A stretch of 64,000 bases of DNA from the NCBI GenBank assembly GCA_041752235.1, contig JBGSHM010000013.1, positions 1-64,000 on the forward strand, in the 5' to 3' direction. Shown one piece after another: positions 1-8,300 of this stretch. The notes beneath the pieces were generated by a model that saw nothing but the letters and a program-made list of their open reading frames with translations, was not told the DNA's origin and did not search any database. The translations under genes were made by a program, and so were the position numbers. The stretch comes from SpSt-398 sp041752235 (lineage in GTDB: Bacteria > Bacteroidota > Bacteroidia > Chitinophagales > Chitinophagaceae). Position 1 is the stretch's first letter. Each line of letters starts with the position of its first letter.

Positions 1-73
1 CCGGTCTCGCACTTTTCTCTCGTCGCCTCTGGCGACAAAATCTTTCTAACGACCCGGCGCCCCGATGGGGCGC
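1..73. repeat. REP-like palindromic fragments at window edge
   Basis: Positions 4-13 (GGTCTCGCAC) and about 25-37 (a GCCTCTGGC palindrome) match the palindromes of the long inverted repeat near 46.2-46.4 kb, so a second copy of that family runs off the left edge. Positions 57-73 form the palindrome GCGCCCCGATGGGGCGC, which recurs exactly at 1253-1269 and 2096-2112. No gene is visible in 1-379. Confidence 0.6.
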
Positions 74-133
74 GGGAAAAAGCTATTGCAGCATATTACC
101 TGCCCATAATCTTATTCTTCGATTAACGGAGTT

Positions 134-353
134 ACTAGCCCGAAGGGATTAAACCATCAATAGCCACCGGTGCAACCGGTGGTAATGGGATTGTAGGGGC
201 GCCCAACCCCAAAGGGGTTGAACTAAATATTTCGATCTGTTGAGAATTTTTAAACCCGGGGAGTTCAACCCCGTTGGGGTTGGGTCGAAAATAATACCTT
301 CCAACCACCGGTTTCACCGGTGGCTATTGATGGTTTAAGCCCTTCGGGCTAGT
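134..353. repeat. Nested long inverted repeat (REP/BIME-like)
   Basis: Arms of about 49 bp at 134-182 and 305-353 are reverse complements with very few mismatches. Each arm ends in a CCACCGG..CCGGTGG palindrome. Inside lie two further palindromes, 204-220 and 266-282, of the form CAACCCC..GGGGTTG. The whole element could fold as a cruciform or a large RNA structure. No transposase accompanies it, so it resembles a composite of REP-like palindromes rather than an insertion sequence. Confidence 0.7.
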
Positions 354-379
354 TACCCTATAAATTTCCAAGTTTCTTG

Positions 380-475
380 CTAACACTTCTTACACCCGCC
401 CCAAAAATAACGTTGAGCCCCATTTACCTGCTTTCCTGCTTTACGGCAGTTGCACCCACAAAATTTACATTCCAT
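380..475 (-). pseudogene. Remnant of IS1-type transposase zinc-ribbon N-terminus
   Basis: A 31-residue reading frame starts at the ATG complementary to 473-475 and stops at 380-382. It reads MECKFC, a Cys-containing linker, KAGKQVNGAQRYF, then CKKC. This CxxC..KxGKxxxGxQRYxxxxCxxC pattern is that of the InsA-like zinc ribbon that begins IS1-family transposases. The frame then stops, and the following codons (QETWKF) vaguely resemble family continuation, so it looks like a decayed 5' fragment. No catalytic domain or terminal repeats were found nearby. It could instead be a stand-alone mini zinc ribbon, but the position in a repeat-rich gap favours a remnant. Positions 476-664 hold nothing else I recognise. 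Confidence 0.45.
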
Positions 476-664
476 ATATGCTGCTAATGTCATACACGAG
501 GTGCACTTTTCCTATGGGCAAATAACGGTATTGGATGAAATAGGCATTTTCAGGACGAATACCAGTCCTCTGTGAGACTAAAAACACCTGTAAAACAGCA
601 TAAAAAGTAAACCAAATCGAAAAAATGCTATTGTAGCACACTCCCCCCTTTGAAACATTACCCC

Positions 665-1093
665 CTAAGTAATTGAAAATGTAATCAACTCAATCCTTTC
701 TTTAGATTTCTCGTATTGAAGATGTAAAAAAATGCCTGCTATACTATACTTATCCCATAGAGGTGTTAAATCGTATATCAAACTTTCTTGTCCTCCTCCT
801 GAAGCAAAAGGAGACCCAAACATTTTGACTACATCTTTTCTGTAAAAATTCCAGTTCAAATTGAATGGCAGAGCACCAGTATATTTCCTGAAATTCTCAA
901 ACAAACCTGAATATAAAAACAGGACATCACTTTTAAACTTTTCATTAAAATGCAAAGAGATGCCTAGATTTTCGTTATTAACGGAATAGGAATCATTCCC
1001 TTTAAGAAATGTTTTATCTTTAAAATAATATTGAAATAACGAATCGACTTTTAATTCAGCATAATGTTTGTTTAATAAACTTAAAATATCCAT
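665..1093 (-). CDS. Orphan hypothetical protein, immunity-like
   Basis: A 142-residue soluble protein with no signal peptide or membrane segment, starting at an ATG. The C-terminal half carries FGSPFASGGG, then DLTPLWDKYSI and LHLQYEK, ending in a hydrophobic strand (ELITFSIT). The order 'glycine-rich GxPxxSGGG turn, W-x-K-Y, L-H-[LI]-[QE]-[FY]' is one I associate with small immunity-type proteins of polymorphic toxin loci; this is recollection, not a search result. No toxin gene is adjacent. The gene is AT-rich compared with the core genes of the window and lies between palindromic repeats, which suggests an orphan acquired by transfer. The function is unknown. Confidence 0.6.
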   Translation of the reverse strand: MDILSLLNKHYAELKVDSLFQYYFKDKTFLKGNDSYSVNNENLGISLHFNEKFKSDVLFLYSGLFENFRKYTGALPFNLNWNFYRKDVVKMFGSPFASGGGQESLIYDLTPLWDKYSIAGIFLHLQYEKSKERIELITFSIT

Positions 1094-1151
1094 TCATTTT
1101 TTTTATGCTTTGAAAGATTCCTGTTGTGCGCAACCTCTTTCAATTCGGGTT

Positions 1152-1269
1152 GCACCCCTACAGGGTGCCACAACTCCCTGAACTTCGGTGCTTCAAATAT
1201 AACGCTCCTACGGAGCGTGGGGAAATGGTTGGATGATCGGGCTACCGACAAGGCGCCCCGATGGGGCGC
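1152..1269. repeat. Composite palindromic repeat, copy A
   Basis: This contains three perfect or near-perfect palindromes in a row: 1152-1168 (GCACCC..GGGTGC), 1202-1218 (ACGCTCC..GGAGCGT) and 1253-1269 (GCGCCCC..GGGGCGC). The stretch from about 1166 onward is a direct repeat of 2008-2112, with about 90% identity by eye. It spans most of the gene-free gap 1094-1432; the rest of that gap shows no gene. The two copies flank the small gene at 1433-1831. Confidence 0.7.
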
Positions 1270-1432
1270 TAAGAAAATACGGAAAATATCAGCTTGGGTT
1301 TTGGGTTAATCGGAGAATTTTGCTGCGCAAAAAGGGCCATCTGGTTGACGAAAATTGCCTGGAAATGAGCTTCTTTGCGCTTGGAAGGTGAAAACCTGCT
1401 AATTTGAAGCACTACCTAATGTAGCACACTAC

Positions 1433-1831
1433 CTAAATCTCAAGATCATGATAGATTATTTGACTAATACTCAACCCATTTTTATTGATAATAATATCAG
1501 CCAAATCTGAAAATATGCAAAAAGTTAAGCTGTCGATATTCTTAAACCCTTTGAAATAGCTTGACAAGCCTAGAGATAATAAAATGCCGCCACTATTTGC
1601 ATCCAATACAACAACTTTCAAATCAATACCAACAAAAATATAACCAACATCTAACCACATTTCAATATCCGGCTGAACGATACCAAAGCTAAATGAGCTC
1701 AAATAATAGTTCCTTCCATTTACAATAAAATACCCAAACGTGTTGGCGTTTTCATGAGTAATTATTCTATAAATTGGTTCCGATTTCTTAAATTCACTTT
1801 CTTCGATATTAACAAATTTTAAGTCATTCAT
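1433..1831 (-). CDS. Orphan hypothetical protein, possible immunity protein
   Basis: A 132-residue, acidic, strand-rich soluble protein with an ATG start and no signal peptide. I recognise no domain. It is AT-rich, sits between two direct copies of a palindromic repeat (1152-1269 and 1996-2112), and its start codon lies 3 nt after the stop of an open, start-less 41-codon frame on the same strand (1835-1960). A coding tail immediately followed by a small soluble gene is the arrangement of a toxin C-terminus with its immunity gene. That reading is inference. It could equally be an unrelated cargo gene. Confidence 0.55.
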   Translation of the reverse strand: MNDLKFVNIEESEFKKSEPIYRIITHENANTFGYFIVNGRNYYLSSFSFGIVQPDIEMWLDVGYIFVGIDLKVVVLDANSGGILLSLGLSSYFKGFKNIDSLTFCIFSDLADIIINKNGLSISQIIYHDLEI

Positions 1832-1834
1832 TAA

Positions 1835-1960
1835 CTATGGAGTTTTAGTTTTAGCAAGTTGGGTAATACCCGCTCCTCTTAGCATTCCTCCCACCTCCCC
1901 AAAATTCAGAATGACGCTGGCCGTAGTCTTATAAACTTCCAACAAACTCAAAATTATGAC
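1835..1960 (-). pseudogene. Possible C-terminal coding tail upstream of orphan gene
   Basis: On the minus strand a frame without a good start stays open for about 41 codons. It reads ...LLEVYKTTASVILNFGEVGG, then MLRGAGITQLAKTKTP, and stops at 1835-1837, three bases before the ATG of the next gene. Upstream it is closed by a TAG. It may be the residue of the 3' end of a larger gene such as a toxin tail. The call rests only on length, sensible composition and position, and is weak. Confidence 0.25.
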
Positions 1961-1995
1961 ATTTGACTACGGCCCAATATGTATCTTCCATTGCC

Positions 1996-2112
1996 ACCCT
2001 TCAAGTTGCGACAACTCTCTAAACTTCGGTGCTCCAAATATAACGCTCCTACGGAGCGTGGGGAAATGGATGGATGATCGGGGGCTACAGACATGGCGCC
2101 CCGATGGGGCGC
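1996..2112. repeat. Composite palindromic repeat, copy B
   Basis: Direct repeat of copy A. It keeps the palindromes at 2043-2059 (ACGCTCC..GGAGCGT) and 2096-2112 (GCGCCCC..GGGGCGC) and the connecting AAATATA and GGGGAAATGG segments, while the first palindrome has decayed. It lies in the 515-base gap 1832-2346. Positions 2113-2346 are AT-rich leader of the next gene, with no clear bipartite promoter. Confidence 0.7.
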
Positions 2113-2346
2113 AGGAGCAAAACTAAAATGGTCAACTATTTTTCAATATCCTATTTGCCTTTATTCATTGACCTAATGGTTTAATTTATGGTGTTTATCC
2201 TGAGATCAGATAAAGAAATATTCTATTTGTATGTATTCCATAATTTGGAATTGATTTGCTTTAAAACTATTTAATATTGAGATGGACCCGAAATAGGGTT
2301 TTATGGCCTATTTTTATACCCTCTACCAGCAAACCTTTTGAACCCA

Positions 2347-5300
2347 ATGGCCAAACGACCCAACATTCCCGTCTCATTCTGCTTTCTTTTTCTCCTCATA
2401 ATAGGTGGATGCTTGTCTGCCCACTCACAAATGAGACAAATGCATATTGATACGGTGAATACCAACACGGGTATAAAAGGTATCAGTTTTTATTCTCCTT
2501 CGGAAGGATACCTGGCTATAGATGGCCTCCCCGGCCAAATTGCCTTTACAAGTGACTCAGGAAGAACATTTACAAAAAAAACAATCAGCGGACTACTATT
2601 CACACCCGATGGAATAGGCACTGTAGGATTACCTACGATGTTCGCGCCATCTGGAGTGCATGCAATTAATAAAGACACGTTACTATTATACGGAAAATAT
2701 ACCGGCTATCCAATAATACTAAGATCAACCAACGCAGCAGACTCATTTAAGGTTGTTTTTTTCTACCATACGATCGGCTTTGACAATCAGAATGATGTTA
2801 CAGATGTCCAATTTTCCTCCGACGGAAATGTTGGTTACGCTGTAGATGACAACAGAATTCTCAAATCGACGGACAGAGGAAATACGTGGAATATTATTTC
2901 TTTAGAAATAAATATGCTTTACAATAAAATAAAAATCATTAATGAAAATGAGGTCTATATCTACCAGGCGGCAAATCCGGGTGAAACCACCCCAAATACA
3001 AGAGTCATAAAGACCCTGGATGGTGGTGCCACTTGGTTTCCTCTTGTAACCCCTGCAGGGTTCATTCACTCGCTTGACTTTCTGGATGGAGATAACGGTT
3101 GGCTCAATCTTACCTCTCAGGGAAAGGGGGTCACCTATTACAGTAATGACAGAGGTGCCACCTGGATCTTAAAATCAGCCCCCAATGGCAATTCCTTTGC
3201 CTCTTCACAACTTCACTTTGTCAATGATACCACCGGGTACGCTATTGGACCTTTATTTGATACCTACATAACCAGAAATGCAGGTCGGGACTGGTCAAAA
3301 CTTGTGAGAGATAATACTTTTACAAGCAATTCGCTGACTCACAGTTCAATGTTCTTCAGGTCATGGGAACAATTCTGGGTCGGTGGCCCCAAGGATTTTC
3401 TGGAAATGACAACAAATCGGGGAGGAATCCAGGTGCCGCCTCAGATAATGAGCTTTTTCCCTGCCCAGGCAAGAGCCAATACGTCGATCACCATAGTAGG
3501 AGATTTTTTTGAAGATGTACAAAGTGTTTCAATCGGAGGAGTCGTATCCTCGCCATTTACCGTTATTTCAAGAGATACCATCGTCGCCACCCTTTCCGAA
3601 TATGCTCAATCGGGTCCCATTACAGTGACCACCTCTTCCGGAACAATAACCATCCCAGGGTTTAAGGTCATCCCCATTTTACACTCTTTCACCCCCACCA
3701 AAGGCACACATGGCACCGTGATGACCCTGAACGGCTCCTGTCTGAGTGAGGTAAACCATATCACAGTGGGTGGTATTCCCGTGCAATATATTGAAGTGAA
3801 TTCTCCATTAAAACTGACCGCCTATGTTGGCCCGGGTGCCTCAGGCGATGTTTTCATTCAATCACCAGTCGGTTCCTCCACACGTGCAGGCTTTACCTAT
3901 GTTCCCCCTCCCATTGTCCAATCTGTATCGCCACTTTCGGGGCCGGTTGGCACCACGGTAACGATCACTGGACAAAACTTTAATCCCTCCACGTCAGGGA
4001 ATGCAGTATTCTTTGGAGCGATACCTGCCACCATTACGGCCGCCAATACAACAAGCCTGACCGTCACTGTACCCGCTGGCTCACAATACGCACCGATCAC
4101 CGTTGTCTGTAATGAACTGCTGGCACATTCGCGTGACCCATTCCTGATTACCTTCCCCAACGGAGGAAGTGTTACAGAAGGATTGTTTGCCTCAGCAGAA
4201 ACTTATACTGCAGGTACGGTAAACCATGGACTACCCTTTAGCTCACTCGGGGATCTGGACGGAGATCAAAAACCTGAAATGGTTGTCTCCAACCCCGGTG
4301 AAGGAGCTTTAACCATTTTCAGAAATACCTCCACAGGAAGTGCCATCACTTTTGCTCCGCCGCAAAACCTACTATCCATCACAGGTCCGGGACCATTGGA
4401 AATAAGAGATATGGACGGCGATGGAAAGCTCGATCTGACCGTAGTGAACTGGAGTGTGGGTACTATTTCAATCCTATTAAATCAATCGACACCGGGAAAC
4501 CTGCAATTTGCGCCGGCCTATCTGCTACCAACTCCTTCCAACCCCTATTCCATGAAGGTGGCCGATATGGATGGGGACGGCAAGTCGGATATAATCGTTT
4601 CCTATCAAGGGCAACCTGTTACTTCCATTTTTAGAAACAGAGGTGAGGTTGGTGCACTCTCCTTTCATCCGGAAAAAACATTCTCAGGACTAGGAGGAAC
4701 TGACCAAATTATTCGTGACCTGAACCAGGATGGCAAGCCTGAAATGATTGTGGCCAATGCCACCACCGGCCAGGTATTAGTTTCACCTAACCAAAGTACC
4801 CCCACGCAATTAATAATGGGGACCCCGCTGACCTACACCTTTGGCTCAGTAGGATCCATTGATGCCGGTGACCTGAATGGCGACGGGAAACTTGACATTA
4901 TAACGACTAATCCGGCAGAGAATACAGTAATCATTTTAAAGAATACATCGACGGGAACGATTAGTCTGGAGGAAGTGCAGCCGGTATCTACACAGAACCC
5001 CGGTCAATCCCTGCAGGTAAATGATGTAGATGGGGATGGAAGACCTGATATCATCACTCATTTTGAAGACATCAATAATTGGGGGATCTTCAAAAACCTA
5101 AGTAATCTGGCAACCATCCAGTTTGGACCACAGGTAAACCTGGCAAGCTATGGAGCATCAGGAAGGATAACCCTTACCGACCTTAATGCAGACCAAAAGG
5201 TCGATGCCGTTATCGTGAATACAGCCAACCTAATCTCTGTATTTAAAAACACGGCCTCCCCCGCTCCCTATATCACCTCCATCAGCCCGACGATCGGAGA

Positions 5301-8300
5301 AGCGGGAACTCAGGTGACCATCAACGGATTTCAATTTACAAACATTACCCAGGTTGAAATCGGAGGAAGCCCTGCCGCCTCCTTTACTGTCAACTCACCC
5401 ACCAGCATTACGGCAATAGTAGGGAGTGGCGGTACCGGAAACGTGAAAGTGTCAAATAACTTCGGAACCAGCCAACTCGGCATTTTTGTGCATGGACTTC
5501 CCCTGGTGGTTGAATCCCTAAGCACTTATTCAGGCCAGGTCGGCAGCATCCTTACCATTCAAGGCCAGCGATTCAGCACGGTGCCCCAGGAAAACATTGT
5601 TCACTTTGGAACCGTCAGGGCAAAGGTGATCGCCTCCACCTCTACTTCCATCCAGGTTGAAGTACCCTTTGGATCGCAGGAAGAACTGGTTTCAGTAACA
5701 AAAGGAAATCGAACAGCCTGGTCAAAGCAACCCTTCATCACACTTTTTGAAGGGGGCTCAGGACCACTCACAAAAACATCATTTGCTCCGAGAACCGATC
5801 ATGCCAATCCATTCTTCCGGCCATTGTATGCCGATCTGGACGAGGATGGGAAATTGGATGTTACCTCTATCAGCACGGGAAAAATACTTATTCATAAAAA
5901 CACCAGCATCACAGGTAATATCTCCTTTCAACAAGCGCTTGAGATCAATATGCCGATTCCGACAGCTACTTACCTGACACAAACCGGCGATCTCGATGGG
6001 GATGGGAAAATAGATATCATGGCCTGGATTATCAATTCATCATCCTTTTTCTTCCTACGAAATAACAGTGTACAAGGCCAGTTTAGCTTCGAAGCCCCGA
6101 TATCCTTCACCGTTCCATTTAAACTGTCATTGTTTTTCAAGTTCCTTGATATTGACAGCGATGGCAAAGCCGATCTGTCAAGTGTGGTCGAAAACAAGTT
6201 TATCATTCACCACAACATAAGTCAACCCGGATCCATTCTGTTCAGGTCAATTTATGGAATCAAAATAGCTCCCGGTATCTCAACTGCCAAATTGCAGGAC
6301 ATCAACGAGGATGGTAAACCAGACCTTATTCTCCATGCGGGAAAACTCCTTGTCTACACCAATATCGGGCTACCCGGTAATCCCAAATTTTCTCCTGCTT
6401 TTAGTTATTCATCCACTTATTTGGCCAACCAGGGATCTTTTGTAGTAAAGGACATGAACAATGACCAAAAACCTGACATTGTTTTTAATACCTCGTCAAC
6501 TTCCCTGGCTTTGTTCCAAAATACCAGTTCGGGCGCTTCCATAAATTTTGCCGCGCCACAAACAATTACAGGGACTCCCGCACTTAAGAATGCCAGTGTA
6601 AAGGACCTTGATGGCAACACCTTGCCCGATATTTACTATACAGACGATGAATTTAAGATCAAACTCCTGAAAAATATCAGCAGTCCGGGCGGATCATTTG
6701 ATTTTGGCGCGCCGGTTTCTCTTGAAATCCCCATAGCTCCATTGGGAGGAAATCAAATTGAAGAATGCTCCAGCGTTGATCTTGATAACGACAGCAGGCC
6801 AGACGCTATTATAGCCGGCAATACCTTTACTACAGTATATAGAAATATCATAGGGAAACCCGACGGTGGCCCAATGATCAGTACATTCTTTCCGATTGCA
6901 GGCGGTAATGGTACTTCGGTCACAATTAAAGGGAAAAACCTGGGCTCTACAACATCTGCCACCATAGGCAATCAACCTGTGAGTTCGCTTTCAGTGGTAT
7001 CCAACCATGAACTCAGGTTGGTAGTAGGCAATGGGAACAGTGGTGAAATAAGAATAAAGTCCGCCAATGGGGAAGCAAGCACAGGGTCGTTTACCAATAC
7101 TTCCCTGCCGGTTATTGAATCAGTTTCCGACACCATGCTCCTGGCAGGAAAAGCATTTTGGGTAAATGGTGCCAACCTCTCTAACGTCAATCAGGTTACG
7201 ATTGGCGGCATATCAGTGAACTCTTTTGAAATAATATCCGATATTTCGTTACGTATCATCCCTGGCTCCAGTGGCACAGGAGAGCTAAAAGTATTCAATC
7301 CTAATGGCAGCGCAACCTATGGACATTTGCAAATTTTAAACCCACCGGTCATTACAGGGTTCTCACCAACAACTGCCGGAACGGGAACAACAGTAACCAT
7401 TACCGGGTCAGACCTCCAATCTGTCAAGGAAGTTTATTTTGAAAACCGAAGGGCTGCCCGTTTTCAGGTTGTTTCGCCTACCCGGATCGACGCGGTGGTG
7501 GCTGGTGGAAACTCAGGTTCCATCAGTGTACATGGGCCTATTGGCAGCGACACCCTTGCCGGATATGTTTTTCCGGGAGCACCTGTCATCCACAATTTCT
7601 ATCCCAAAACGGCAACGACAGGGACCATTATCAAGATCATTGGCAATAATCTGGGGGGCGTAAACGCCGTACGTTTTGAAACCACCCCGGCTGCATCCTT
7701 CACCATCATTTCCCCAAATCTGATTGAAGCCGTGGTTGGAAATGGGGGTACCGGAAAAGTATTCCTCACCAATGCCTCAGGAACGGTCAGCCAATCTGGT
7801 TTTGTTTACCACAACGCCAACACGCCTGTTATCACCCAGTTTTACCCAACTGTTACCGGTCCTGGAGCAACTGTGACTATCGACGGATATAATTTTACCA
7901 ATGTCAGCTCTGTTCAATTTGGCGGAAGCCCCGCAGCTTCATTTACTGTAGAATCGTCTACCCGCATTTTAGCTGTTACAGGCTCTAATGCGAGTGGGGC
8001 TGTGAGTGTGACGACCGCAAATGGGAACACTTCCGCTAACGGTTTTATCCTGTCCAATGCCCCGGTGGTCAGCGAGATCACCCCGCTGATTGGTAGTCCG
8101 GGTGCAACCATTTCAATCAAGGGATTCAATTTTGGAACCAATGCACCAGGCCTGACGGTTTATTTTGGCGCTACAAAAGCGAATGTAGTTCGGGCCACAA
8201 ATAATGAACTGGAAGTTGTAGTTCCACATGGAGCTACCCCAGGTCCGGTTTCGGTGATGAACAACAATTTGATTGGGATATCATCGCAATGGTTCCAACC

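Noticed and set aside
134..353. Insertion sequence with terminal inverted repeats
   Set aside because: The arms are only ~120 bases apart and enclose no transposase, and there is no evident target duplication; better seen as composite palindromes.
1124..1309. 61-residue plus-strand frame
   Set aside because: It translates the palindromic repeat copy A only.
2226..2247. Promoter for the giant secreted protein (TTTG...TAATTTG)
   Set aside because: The -7 element is one base short of TAnnTTTG and the spacing of about 11 nt is too small.
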